From Burkholderiales bacterium (GTDB lineage: Bacteria > Pseudomonadota > Gammaproteobacteria > Burkholderiales > Burkholderiaceae_F), in NCBI GenBank assembly GCA_020248865.1, contig JADCGS010000001.1:186001-250000 (forward strand): a stretch of 64,000 nt of DNA, written 5' to 3'. Below are positions 35,807-44,013 of this stretch, in pieces (the stretch's first letter is position 1; the number at the start of each line of letters is the position of its first letter). The position numbers and the translations under genes were made by a program. The notes beneath the pieces were generated by a model. It was given only the letters and a program-made list of their open reading frames with translations. It did not search any database and was not told where the DNA came from.

Positions 35807-36946
35807 TCAGCGCGCACCCGCCACAATCCAGCGCGCCAGCACGCGCGCATCTTCGTCTTTCAGGGCCGGCTGCGCCGGCATCGGCACCTGGCCCCAGACG
35901 CCCACCCCGCCTGCCTTGATCTTGCCGGTCACGTAGGCTTCACCGTCGGGCCGGCCCGCGTACTTGGCGCCAATCTCGCGCAACGACGGACCGACCAGCC
36001 GCTGCTCCACGCCGTGGCAGGCGAGGCAGGCGCTGCGGTTGGCCAGGTCACGCGGGTTGGGGCCGCCGGCCGCCGCAGCCGGCGCTGACGACGCAGCCAC
36101 GGCCGCAGCGGGCGCAGCCGCCACCGTCACGCCGCGCGCACGGTCGTAGCGCGAGGTGTCGATGGCTGCCTTCGGCCCGATGCGGCGGAACTGCTCGGAC
36201 AGCACGCCATGCGCGTTGCGGGCGTATTCGGGCAGTTCCGACGCCACCTTGGTGCTCGCCGCGCAGTTGCTCATGCACAGCGTGCCTTGCACGTCGGGCC
36301 TGCCCTTGACTGTGCCCATGCCGTGGTCACGGGTGAAACCGTTGCGGTTGGGCATCTGCACCGCGCGGATGTTCTTGTCGGTCAGCTCGAAGTCGGCCGG
36401 GACGATGTCGTTCAGGTGCAGCACATAAGCGGTCACGGCGTAGGTCTGGTCGACCGTCAGCGACATCGGAGCGGGCCACGGCATGGCCCGGTAGATGTAG
36501 TCGAACAGGGTGGTCGCATGGTTGAGCTTCATGCCCAGCGTACGCTGCACCTCGGGGTCCTTCAGGCGCGAGGCGCGGCCGGTCTTCAGGTCTTCTTTCT
36601 CGACGCCTCCGGCGATCGCCATGTAGGAATTGCTCTCGCCGAAGGTGCCATGGCAACTCGCACACTGCGCATCGTAGATGTCCTGGCCCTGCGCGACGCT
36701 GCCGCGGCCCGGCTTCAGGCCGTGGCCGTCGGGACGCACATCGACATCCCACGCAGCGATCTCCTCGGGGCGGGCGAGCCGACCGAAGCCGAAGCGCTGC
36801 TGCGCACCCGCCTCGGCGCGCGACTGTGATTGAGCGTTGGGCGTTGCCCTGACAGCGGCGCTGCCGGCGCCGGTCTGCGCCAGCACGGGCGCCGCTGCTG
36901 CGACGAGGGCGGCGGCTGCCCATACAGCGCTAACCCAACTGGACAT
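35807..36946 (-). CDS. soxD: Sulfane dehydrogenase dihaem cytochrome subunit SoxD
   Basis: Predicted protein of 379 aa with a Sec signal and two haem motifs, CASCH (95-99) and CLACH (307-311). The first domain continues with SYMAIAGGVEKEDLKTGR and AMPWPAPMSLTVDQTYAVTAYVLHLN. The two are separated by an Ala/Pro-rich linker. With SoxC it oxidises the sulfane sulfur on SoxY, yielding six electrons. The start overlaps the 3' end of soxC by 17 nt, so the two subunits are probably made in fixed ratio. Confidence 0.95.
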   Translation of the reverse strand: MSSWVSAVWAAAALVAAAAPVLAQTGAGSAAVRATPNAQSQSRAEAGAQQRFGFGRLARPEEIAAWDVDVRPDGHGLKPGRGSVAQGQDIYDAQCASCHGTFGESNSYMAIAGGVEKEDLKTGRASRLKDPEVQRTLGMKLNHATTLFDYIYRAMPWPAPMSLTVDQTYAVTAYVLHLNDIVPADFELTDKNIRAVQMPNRNGFTRDHGMGTVKGRPDVQGTLCMSNCAASTKVASELPEYARNAHGVLSEQFRRIGPKAAIDTSRYDRARGVTVAAAPAAAVAASSAPAAAAGGPNPRDLANRSACLACHGVEQRLVGPSLREIGAKYAGRPDGEAYVTGKIKAGGVGVWGQVPMPAQPALKDEDARVLARWIVAGAR

Positions 36947-38258
36947 TGCTCACCTCCCCGCTGGCCGCCAGGCGCCAGGTGTGGATCTTGTTGTTGTGAT
37001 AGATCGACCGGCTGCCGCGCACGGCGCGCAACTGGTTGATGGTCGGCTGCACGTGACCGGTCTCGTCGACCGCGCGGCTCTGCAGCAGCGCCGGCGAGCC
37101 GTCCCAGCTCCAGTCGATGCGAAACCGCGTCAGCGCCTTCGGCAGAACCGGCTGCTGCAGACGGGCGGTACGCCAGTTGCGCCCACCGTCGGCCGACACA
37201 TCGACACGGCGGATGCGCCCGCGGCCCGACCACGCGAGGCCCGTGACCTCGTAGTAGCCCCGGTCGAGCAACTTCTGGCCGCCCGACGGCGAGGTGATGA
37301 CCGACTTGACCTCCTGCACCCACGTGTACTGGCGGTGCGTGCCATCGGGCATCAGGTCGATGTAGTGCAGCGACTCTTCGCGCGTATTCCAGGGGGCATC
37401 ACCCACCTCGATACGGCGCAGCCACTTGACGCTGGACACACCCTGCACGCCCGGCACCAGCAGGCGCAGCGGGTAGCCGTTTTCCGGGCGCAGCATCTCG
37501 CCGTTCTGGCCGTACACCAACAGCACGTCGTCAAGCGCCATCGCGATCGGCACGGTGCGCGTCAGGTGCGAGCCGCAGGCGCCCTCGGCCAGGATGTACT
37601 TGGACTTGGCGCGGTCGATGCCGGCCTCGTCCAGCACCGTCGACAGCGGTACCCCGGTGAACTCACTGCACGCCAGCATGCCATGCGTGTACTGAACGCT
37701 TGGAGTGGCGACGTTGCCCCACTCCATGCCCGAATTGGCGCCGCACTCAATGAAGTGGATGCGCGACACCGACGGGTAGCGCATCAGGTCGTTCATCGTG
37801 AGAATCAGCGGCCGTCGGACCAGGCCATGGATCATCAAACGGTGCTGCTCGGGGTCGATCTCCGGCGCGCCCGAGTGGTGACGCTCGAAATGCACGCCAC
37901 TCGGCGTGATGATCCCGAACAGCGACTGCAGCGGCGTGAAGCTCACGCTCGACTGGTCGGTGCGCGTGAGGCCCGGGCTGATGCGGCGGATCACCGACGC
38001 TTCATGCTTGCTCGGCATGCCGTAGCCGTTGGCCACCACCGGCGCGCCCAGGCCGTTGGAGGCGCCGGGGCGGATCTCCACCGCCGGCTGTGCGGCCGCA
38101 GCGCCGCCAAGCAGAGCACCGCCCGCGGCTGCGGCACCGCCGAGGGCCGCGCGGATGAATCCGCGCCGTGCGCTGCGCGCCGCGGCGTACTGCTCGGCGC
38201 TGATGTGGTTTTCGGGGGCGAGTTGAATGCGCCCGCGCTGCCTCTGCTGCTGCGCCAT
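36930..38258 (-). CDS. soxC: Sulfane dehydrogenase molybdenum subunit SoxC
   Basis: Predicted protein of 442 aa of the sulfite oxidase fold. A twin-arginine signal (SARRGFIRAALGG) follows a charged N-terminal stretch of about 28 residues. The molybdopterin cysteine is Cys 172 in IHFIECGANSGMEWG. GEGACGSHLTRT-like and ENGYPLRLLVPGVQGVSSVKWLRRIEV segments mark the cofactor domain, and the dimerisation domain ends the protein. AGAGGAC precedes the start. First structural gene after soxR; the presence of SoxCD indicates complete oxidation of thiosulfate to sulfate. Confidence 0.96.
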   Translation of the reverse strand: MAQQQRQRGRIQLAPENHISAEQYAAARSARRGFIRAALGGAAAAGGALLGGAAAAQPAVEIRPGASNGLGAPVVANGYGMPSKHEASVIRRISPGLTRTDQSSVSFTPLQSLFGIITPSGVHFERHHSGAPEIDPEQHRLMIHGLVRRPLILTMNDLMRYPSVSRIHFIECGANSGMEWGNVATPSVQYTHGMLACSEFTGVPLSTVLDEAGIDRAKSKYILAEGACGSHLTRTVPIAMALDDVLLVYGQNGEMLRPENGYPLRLLVPGVQGVSSVKWLRRIEVGDAPWNTREESLHYIDLMPDGTHRQYTWVQEVKSVITSPSGGQKLLDRGYYEVTGLAWSGRGRIRRVDVSADGGRNWRTARLQQPVLPKALTRFRIDWSWDGSPALLQSRAVDETGHVQPTINQLRAVRGSRSIYHNNKIHTWRLAASGEVSNVQLG

Positions 38259-38270
38259 GTCCTCTGTTCC

Positions 38271-38618
38271 CTAGGCCTGCGGCATGAAGCGCCGCACGGC
38301 ACGCGAGTTGACGGTTTCGTCGTCGGCCGAACTGGCCACCTGCACGCAGGCGGTGCGGCACAGGGCCACGACATTCGGGTCGACGATCGAGTAATAGGTC
38401 ATCGGGCCCGCGCGGCGGCGCGACAGCACGCCCTTGCCGTACATGAGGTTGAGGTGCCGCGACACGGTGGTCTGGCTGGCGCCCGTGTAGGCCACGATTT
38501 CGCCGACGCTGCGCTCCGCTTCGCACAGCGCATTGAGAATCTTCAGACGCGTGGGTTCGCCGAGCAGAGTGAAGTACCCCGCCACCTTCTCAAACAAACG
38601 ATTGAGTTCCACGTCCAT
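38271..38618 (-). CDS. soxR: ArsR-type sulfur-responsive repressor SoxR
   Basis: Predicted protein of 115 aa with a winged helix-turn-helix: EPTRLKILNALCEAERSVGEIVAYTGASQTTVSRHLNLMYGKGVL. Cys 32 in helix 2 and Cys 87 or 91 (LCRTAC) near the C-terminus match the pair that forms a di- or trisulfide bridge in SoxR/BigR/YgaV-type regulators, releasing DNA. I infer repression of the sox operon relieved by reactive sulfur. It is the first gene of the operon, 12 nt ahead of soxC. GGAG precedes the ATG. This is not the [2Fe-2S] MerR-type SoxR. Confidence 0.9.
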   Translation of the reverse strand: MDVELNRLFEKVAGYFTLLGEPTRLKILNALCEAERSVGEIVAYTGASQTTVSRHLNLMYGKGVLSRRRAGPMTYYSIVDPNVVALCRTACVQVASSADDETVNSRAVRRFMPQA

Positions 38619-38657
38619 GGCTAGCTCCGCGCGGCCATCTGCGGTCCGCTTAGCAGC

Positions 38658-38677
38658 TTATGCGCATATGCGCATAA
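38658..38677. promoter_or_regulatory. 20-bp perfect palindrome, candidate SoxR operator
   Basis: TTATGCGCATATGCGCATAA is a perfect inverted repeat whose near edge lies 39 bp from the soxR start. ArsR-type dimers bind such symmetric sites that overlap the promoter, so this is the obvious candidate for autoregulation of the sox operon. The AT-rich flanks could overlap a -10 element. The same sequence is absent from the spacer ahead of the fcc genes (21078-21184). Confidence 0.75.
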
Positions 38678-39293
38678 CACCCCGTCGCGAACCTTACCCC
38701 GGGCAGTGTCGACCCGTCAACGCCTCTCGATGCCGCAACGCGACGAAGCGAAGCCCGCGTGACAACCATCACAGAACCATGGCGCACGAAATCGAACCGC
38801 AGTGCCTGGAAGGAGCTTGCGCGATACAGCATGCGCCCTGCCAGAGTCGTTGAGCCAAAACGGCCCCTGGCGAGGCGCGCACGCTCGTGGTGGCCGGACT
38901 GCTCAGGAGCAAGCTCGCGGGGGCCGTGCAAGGCATTTGCGGCCGAAGGCTGCCGACATGAACGCAGGCATGTGGGCGCCGCTCACTGCGGCAGGCACCG
39001 GCCATGACCGAGCGATGCGCGGCTTGCCGGCGAATTGGGCGGTCTGGTTCGACCCGATGTCTCAGGGCATCGACCGGGGTGCGCCGGCAGGAGTTCGCCC
39101 ATGCGGCACGATGGACATATCAGCGGTGCGCTTGCGTCACCCCGCCTTCCGCGGCCATCACTCCAACTATCCACCCTCGCGGTCGAGCACTGACCCGCAG
39201 GAATCTGCCGCATCAGCGCGCCGGAAGTCGTCCGGCCGCGCACTCGCGCAGCGGGCGCGCCGATGTCTCGTGCCGAGACCCGGCACACGACTG
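38678..39293. other. Long gene-poor stretch upstream of soxR
   Basis: 616 nt in which I see no convincing gene. Open frames on both strands are Arg/Pro/Cys-rich without ribosome binding sites. A minus-strand frame near 39000-39288 contains ICPSCRMGELLPAHPGRCP, which faintly resembles a zinc-finger tail of a transposase, but nothing else supports it. The sox promoter should start just inside the left edge. Confidence 0.4.
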
Positions 39294-39590
39294 TCAGGCC
39301 TTTAGGCGTTCCTCAACTTCACTCGGCACGGCGCCGGCCCGCGCCGGCACCGGCGTCACCTGCTCTGCGGTTGTAAGCTGTTCGACACCATCAAACAGCA
39401 GGCTGGTGGCCGTGATCTTGATTCGCACGCGTACGCGGTGAGAGCGGCCCAGCATCAAGCGCACGGCTGCGTCGTCGATCTCCACCTCGCGATACAGGTC
39501 GATCCGGTGATTGAGACCGGCGCGAGACAGCGCGCGCGCCGCCTCGGAGAACAGTTCGCCAAGCGTAGTTTCGTCCGGGATCTTTACCAT
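39294..39590 (-). CDS. Small hypothetical protein
   Basis: Predicted protein of 98 aa, not recognised. It is soluble, begins MVKIPDETTLGELFSEAARAL and ends PSEVEERLKA. The composition (balanced charges, amphipathic helix at 10-30, a beta-like centre VRVRIKITATSLLFDGVEQL) resembles a real small protein more than the shadow frames around it. No ribosome binding site is evident. It lies downstream of metZ on the same strand with a 179-nt gap, so it might be the last gene of that transcript or stand alone. Confidence 0.5.
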   Translation of the reverse strand: MVKIPDETTLGELFSEAARALSRAGLNHRIDLYREVEIDDAAVRLMLGRSHRVRVRIKITATSLLFDGVEQLTTAEQVTPVPARAGAVPSEVEERLKA

Positions 39591-39769
39591 GGGGCCGACT
39601 GGGCTAACAGGACCGCTTGCGGCGAAGTCTATTTCGGCCGAACCGCTGCCCGATCCCTCTTGTGCGCGAGCAGAAACGGCTGAGGTGCGCTATGCGACTA
39701 GCTCATGCAGTTCGTCGGTTGCGCCTCATCGCCGGGAATGACGCCGCCGCAGGCACCAAGGCCCGCCGG

Positions 39770-40966
39770 TCAGGTCGCCAGCGCCCGCGCCAGATCGGCC
39801 TGCAGGTCGTCCACGCTCTCGAGTCCGACCGCGATCCGGATCAGGCCCTCGCCGATGCCGGCACGCGCGCGCGCCTCTGGCGTGAGCCGGCCGTGGGTCG
39901 TGCTGGCCGGGTGCGTGATCGTCGTGCGGGTATCGCCCAGGTTGGCGGTAATGGACATCAGGCGTACGTGGTCGATCAGACGCCAGGCACGTGCGCGCGC
40001 CTCCTCGGGGCTGGCCGCATCGATCTCGAAGGAGAGCACCGCGCCGGGGCCGCCCTGCTGGCGCGCGACCAGCGTGCGCTGCGGATGCGAGGCAAGTCCG
40101 GGAAAGTGGACGCGCTGCACGCCCGGCTGCGTTTCCAGCCACTCGGCAAGCCGCTGGGCCGCGGCGGACTGGGCGCGCATGCGCAGCGGCAGCGTCTCCA
40201 GCCCCTTGAGCAGCACCCAGGCGTTGAACGGCGACAGGCTCGGGCCTGCACTGCGCAGCACCGGCAGCACGGCCTCGCGGATCATCGTGCGCCGACCCAG
40301 CACCGCGCCACCTAACACGCGGCCCTGGCCATCGAGATACTTGGTGGCCGAGTGGATCACCAGGTCCACGCCGTGGTCGAGCGGCCGCTGCAGTACCGGC
40401 GTGCAGAAGCAGTTGTCGACCACCGTCACCGCGCCGGACTCGCGCCCTAGCCGCGCGAAGACCTCCAGGTCGACCAGTTCCATCAGGGGGTTGGACGGCG
40501 TCTCGCAGTACAACAGGCGCGTGCGTGGCGTGATGGCCGCGCGCCAGTCGGCCTCGGCAGCGCCGCGCACGTAGGTGGTGTCGATGCCGAACCGCCCGAG
40601 CACGTCGCTGAAGAGTCGTACCGTGGCGCCGAAGACGCCGGCGCCGCAGACCACATGGTCCCCCGCCTTGAGCACGGCCAGCGCGCTGGCGAGGATGGCC
40701 GCCATGCCGGAGCTGGTCGCCAGCGCGTCCTCGGCCCCTTCGAGGGCGGCCAGGCGCTCCTCGAACATCCGCACCGTCGGGTTGGAAAAGCGCGAGTAGA
40801 CGAAGCCCTCTTCCTCGCCCGAAAACAGGCTCGCCGCCTCGGCAGCCGAGCCGAACACGAAGCTGGATGTAAGGTACAGCGCCTCGCTGTGCTCGTTGAA
40901 CTCGCTGCGCCGAGTACCTGCGCGAACGGCCAGCGTGTCGGGGTCGAAGGGTCTGGTATCGGTCAT
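39770..40966 (-). CDS. metZ: O-succinylhomoserine sulfhydrylase
   Basis: Predicted protein of 398 aa of the Cys/Met-metabolism PLP family. It makes homocysteine from O-succinylhomoserine and sulfide. The PLP Lys lies in VIHSATKYLDGQGRVLGG. Substrate and cofactor motifs YSRFSNPT, ATSSGMAAI, ETPSNPLMELVDL and SLGG-like NLGDTRTTITHPASTTH are present. Size and gene order (downstream of purF) match metZ of related bacteria rather than metB or metC. The start at 40966 follows the terminator and SAM-II element, so expression is probably lowered by S-adenosylmethionine. Confidence 0.92.
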   Translation of the reverse strand: MTDTRPFDPDTLAVRAGTRRSEFNEHSEALYLTSSFVFGSAAEAASLFSGEEEGFVYSRFSNPTVRMFEERLAALEGAEDALATSSGMAAILASALAVLKAGDHVVCGAGVFGATVRLFSDVLGRFGIDTTYVRGAAEADWRAAITPRTRLLYCETPSNPLMELVDLEVFARLGRESGAVTVVDNCFCTPVLQRPLDHGVDLVIHSATKYLDGQGRVLGGAVLGRRTMIREAVLPVLRSAGPSLSPFNAWVLLKGLETLPLRMRAQSAAAQRLAEWLETQPGVQRVHFPGLASHPQRTLVARQQGGPGAVLSFEIDAASPEEARARAWRLIDHVRLMSITANLGDTRTTITHPASTTHGRLTPEARARAGIGEGLIRIAVGLESVDDLQADLARALAT

Positions 40967-40981
40967 CGGTGAGTCGGCAAC

Positions 40982-41023
40982 AAAAAAACCCGCGTCCAGC
41001 TGCAGGCAGCAAAGAGGCGGGTT
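40982..41023 (-). terminator. Intrinsic terminator in the metZ leader
   Basis: Read on the minus strand: AACCCGC (41023-41017), a long loop, GCGGGTT (40993-40987), and a run of seven T (40988-40982). It lies between the SAM-II-like element and the metZ ATG at 40966. Its position suggests premature termination controlled by the upstream aptamer. Because the stem is 7 bp with a 23-nt loop, the structure is moderate in strength. Confidence 0.8.
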
Positions 41024-41026
41024 GCT

Positions 41027-41086
41027 CACCGTCGCTTTAGCTGCACTTGTTACGCGCCCGCAAGCTGAGGCTCAAATCGGCGCAGA
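41027..41086 (-). ncRNA. SAM-II riboswitch upstream of metZ
   Basis: On the minus strand the order of conserved parts matches the SAM-II class. A GCGCC arm is followed by CGATTTGAGCC, then CTTGCGGGCGCG (which re-pairs with the first arm) and the downstream GTGCAGCTAAAG segment that makes the pseudoknot. The SAM-II consensus likewise has GAUUU after the first arm, UUGCAAGCGCG and GUAGCUAAA. SAM-II elements control methionine biosynthesis genes by binding S-adenosylmethionine. The gene behind it is metZ, a typical target. I matched it by eye only. Confidence 0.88.
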
Positions 41087-41127
41087 AAAAATGTAACACG
41101 GCCACAGGCCGCCCCGCCGGTCATCGA

Positions 41128-42645
41128 TCAGGCATCGGCCTCGATCGCCAGGCTGAGCTGGTTGCGCGGGGCGTCCTCGCTGCCGGGCGGCGCGGTGCGC
41201 GCGTGCTCGACTCGGTTCAGGTAGTCGGGCGTCACGTCGCCCGTGATGTAGTTGCCATCGAAGCACGAAGCCTCGAAACTGGTGAGCGCCGGATTGCAGT
41301 CGACAATGGCGCGCTGCAGATCCTCCAGGCGCTGGTAGATCAACGCATCGGCGCCGATCTCGCGCCGGATTTCCTCGATGCTCTTGGTCGCCGCGATGAG
41401 CTCAGCCCGTGTCGGCATGTCGATGCCGTAGACATTGGGAAACCGCACCGGCGGCGCGGCCGAGGCCACCATGACCTTGCGTGCGCCGGCTTCGCGCGCC
41501 ATCAGGACGATCTCCTGGATCGTGGTGCCGCGCACGATCGAGTCGTCCACCAGCAGCACGTTCTTGCCGCGGAACTCCACCGCCACCGTATTGAGCTTCT
41601 GCCGCACCGATTTCCGGCGCACGGCCTGGCCCGGCATGATGAAGGTACGACCGATGTAGCGGTTCTTGATGAAGCCCTCGCGGTACTCCAGGTTCAGGCG
41701 CATGGCCAGTTGCATGGCCGCCGGCCGACTGGAGTCCGGAATCGGCATCACCACGTCGATGTCGCCCGCGGGCACCGCCTGGCGCACCTGGTCGGCCAGG
41801 TACTCGCCCATCTTCAGCCGTGCTCCGTAGACGCTCACCCCGTCCATCACGGAGTCCGGTCGCGCCAGGTAGACGTACTCGAAGATGCAGGGATTCAGCG
41901 TGCTGCGCTCGGCGCACTGCTGCGCGAAGAAGCGCCCATCGAGGCCGATGAAGATCGCCTCGCCCGGCGCGACGTCGCGCACGAAGCGAAAGCCCAAGCC
42001 TTCCAGCGCCACGCTCTCGCTGGCGATCATGTACTCGGTGCCGGCATCCGTCTCCTGCACACCGAAGCACAGCGGCCGGATGCCATAGGGATCGCGTACG
42101 CCCACCAGGCCGTAGCCGGCGATCAACAGCACCAGCGCATAACTGCCGCGCAGCCGCCTGTGCATGCCCGCCACCGCGCGGAAAACAGCCTGGGAGTCGA
42201 GCACCAGCCCGTCGCTGGCCACCTGCAACTCGTGCGCCAGTACGTTCAGCAGCACCTCGGAGTCCGAGTTGGTGTTGATGTGACGCCGGTCGATACGGAA
42301 CATCTCGTCCTTGAGTTGCTCCGCATTGGTGAGATTGCCGTTGTGCGCCAGCGCCAGGCCGAACGGCGCATTGACGTAGAACGGTTGCGCCTCCTCCGAG
42401 CTATAGGCCGAGCCGGCCGTGGGGTAGCGCACCTGCGCAATGCCCGACTGGCCCAGCAGGCTGCGCATGTTGCGCGTGCGGAACACGTCGCGCGCCAGCC
42501 CGTTGCCCTTGAACATGTGGAACTTGCTGCCGCTGGCGGTGGCAATGCCAGCCGCATCCTGCCCGCGGTGCTGCAGCAACTGCAGCGCGTCGTACAGCAA
42601 CTGGTTGACCAGCGCGCTGCCCACGACGCCGACGATTCCGCACAT
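41128..42645 (-). CDS. purF: Amidophosphoribosyltransferase
   Basis: Predicted protein of 505 aa catalysing the first committed step of purine synthesis. Cys 2 becomes the N-terminal nucleophile after Met removal (MCGIVGVVG). The glutaminase domain shows LLQHRGQDAAGIAT and LAHNGNLTNAEQLK. The PRPP-binding loop is NVLLVDDSIVRGTT. It is encoded between cvpA and metZ, the usual order in this bacterial group. The 161-nt spacer to metZ holds the riboswitch, so metZ is controlled separately from purF. Confidence 0.98.
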   Translation of the reverse strand: MCGIVGVVGSALVNQLLYDALQLLQHRGQDAAGIATASGSKFHMFKGNGLARDVFRTRNMRSLLGQSGIAQVRYPTAGSAYSSEEAQPFYVNAPFGLALAHNGNLTNAEQLKDEMFRIDRRHINTNSDSEVLLNVLAHELQVASDGLVLDSQAVFRAVAGMHRRLRGSYALVLLIAGYGLVGVRDPYGIRPLCFGVQETDAGTEYMIASESVALEGLGFRFVRDVAPGEAIFIGLDGRFFAQQCAERSTLNPCIFEYVYLARPDSVMDGVSVYGARLKMGEYLADQVRQAVPAGDIDVVMPIPDSSRPAAMQLAMRLNLEYREGFIKNRYIGRTFIMPGQAVRRKSVRQKLNTVAVEFRGKNVLLVDDSIVRGTTIQEIVLMAREAGARKVMVASAAPPVRFPNVYGIDMPTRAELIAATKSIEEIRREIGADALIYQRLEDLQRAIVDCNPALTSFEASCFDGNYITGDVTPDYLNRVEHARTAPPGSEDAPRNQLSLAIEADA

Positions 42646-42666
42646 GTTGGTATCTCCCTGCGACGT

Positions 42667-43143
42667 TCAGGCCTGCTGCCCGGGCGACGGCAGGCGCGGC
42701 GCAACCCATCGTACCGCCCCTTCCAGACGCGGCAGCAGCCTCGACTCGGTCCAGTAGGGCTGGCGCGCGATCTCGGTGCCGCGCGCCAGCAGCACACCAA
42801 TGCCGATGATCAGCGCGGCGCGCACCAGACCGAAGGCGGCACCCAGCAGCCGGTCCACGCCCGACAGCTTGACCGCCGCCAGCAACTGCCGCAGTACCCA
42901 AGCGACAAGCCCTGCAAGGAGCACGCAGCCGGCCACGATGGCCAGCGCCGCCAGCGTCGTCTTTGCGGCCGGCCACAGGTCCCAGGGCAGCCAGGCTCCC
43001 AGCGTCGACGCATGAACGAATGCGAGCCAGGCTCCCACCACCCAGGCTGCCAGCGACAGCACCTCGCGCAACAGCCCACGCAACAGTCCGAGCAACACCG
43101 AGGCGGCGACGATGGAGACGATCGCCCAGTCGAGCGCGGTCAT
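42667..43143 (-). CDS. cvpA: CvpA family membrane protein
   Basis: Predicted protein of 158 aa with four hydrophobic helices and the CvpA pattern: TALDWAIVSIVAASVLLGLLRGLLREVLSL near the N-terminus and GVDRLLGAAFGLVRAALIIGI in the second half. In E. coli CvpA is needed for colicin V export and bile tolerance; its basic function is unclear. The start overlaps the dedD stop by four bases (ATGA), and purF follows after 21 nt. Confidence 0.93.
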   Translation of the reverse strand: MTALDWAIVSIVAASVLLGLLRGLLREVLSLAAWVVGAWLAFVHASTLGAWLPWDLWPAAKTTLAALAIVAGCVLLAGLVAWVLRQLLAAVKLSGVDRLLGAAFGLVRAALIIGIGVLLARGTEIARQPYWTESRLLPRLEGAVRWVAPRLPSPGQQA

Positions 43144-43955
43144 CCGCCGGGCACCAGCGTGGCGTTGACTTCCAGCGCACGCAGGCGGGCGCGCGCCTTT
43201 TCGGCCTCCTCGCGGGTAGCAAACGGGCCAACCCGCACCCGCCAGCGCGCACCTTCGGCGGTCTGCACCTGCTCCGTGTACGGCACAAAGCCGGCCTTCT
43301 TCAGTCGGTCGGCAAGCTCCTGGGCCGACCTCTCGCTGCCCATGGCGGCAGCCTGCAGCACAAAGCGCGCTGCCTTCCTGTCCGGCCCGGCCTTGCCCTC
43401 GAGCGCATCACGGGCGCGCTGTGACTCGGTGCCCTTGGCCGGCGGCTTTTCGCCGGGGCTGGCAGCCGGGGCTGGATCGGTCCTGGCGTCAGAAATCGCC
43501 CCGGATTTGCCCTCGCCTCGCGCTTCGGCCTTGCCTTCGGCCCTCGGCTGAGGCCTGCCGTCGCTGCGGCCCGGGCCCGGCGGGACCGTGCCCTTCGGCT
43601 CGGCCGCAGCCTCGGCCTTGCCTTCGGCCTGGATCGGGGCCGCATCCGGCGGGGGCATCGGGACGGCTGCCGGCTCGGGCACTGGCGGCAAGGCAAGCCG
43701 CGGGGAAAACGGCGTCTTCTCGCTGGGAATCTCGATCGGCAGGTTGTCGGGCACCGGCCGCGGCGCCGGATCGAGCACCATGGGAACCAGCACCACGGCG
43801 GCCAGCAGCAGCACCGCCGCACCGATCAGACGCCGCCGCGCACGGATCCGCAGCTCGGCAGCCGGATCGGGACGCGCGCCATCATGAGGCACGGGCGCAT
43901 GCGCACCCCGTGCCGGATTGGCCTGCCCTTCGCGCCGCCAGAACGCCCAGTTCAT
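43140..43955 (-). CDS. SPOR-domain protein (DedD-like)
   Basis: Predicted protein of 271 aa. A cytoplasmic N-terminus and one membrane helix (RLIGAAVLLLAAVVLVPMVLDP) precede a long low-complexity periplasmic linker (about 70-185) rich in Pro, Ala, Glu and Lys with repeated EGKAEA phrases, then a C-terminal SPOR domain (ARFVLQAAAMGSERSAQELADRLKKAGF, VRVGPFATREEAEKARARL). SPOR domains bind denuded glycan strands at the division septum, as in DedD and FtsN. Order folC-dedD-cvpA-purF is conserved. Confidence 0.9.
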   Translation of the reverse strand: MNWAFWRREGQANPARGAHAPVPHDGARPDPAAELRIRARRRLIGAAVLLLAAVVLVPMVLDPAPRPVPDNLPIEIPSEKTPFSPRLALPPVPEPAAVPMPPPDAAPIQAEGKAEAAAEPKGTVPPGPGRSDGRPQPRAEGKAEARGEGKSGAISDARTDPAPAASPGEKPPAKGTESQRARDALEGKAGPDRKAARFVLQAAAMGSERSAQELADRLKKAGFVPYTEQVQTAEGARWRVRVGPFATREEAEKARARLRALEVNATLVPGG

Positions 43956-44013
43956 TGCTGCCGGGGAATGCGCCGTGAGGATGTTTGCCGCGGAACCGGG
44001 CGCCGTTTCGCTG

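Noticed and set aside
38271-38618. Redox-sensing MerR-type SoxR
   Set aside because: The protein is an ArsR-type winged helix of 115 aa without the CxxCxCxxxxxC cluster motif. The shared name reflects sulfur oxidation only.
38983-39288. Minus-strand frame with ICPSCRMGELLPAHPGRCP, resembling a transposase zinc-finger tail
   Set aside because: Only one short motif fits. There is no catalytic core, inverted repeat or target duplication nearby, so a mobile element is not supported.
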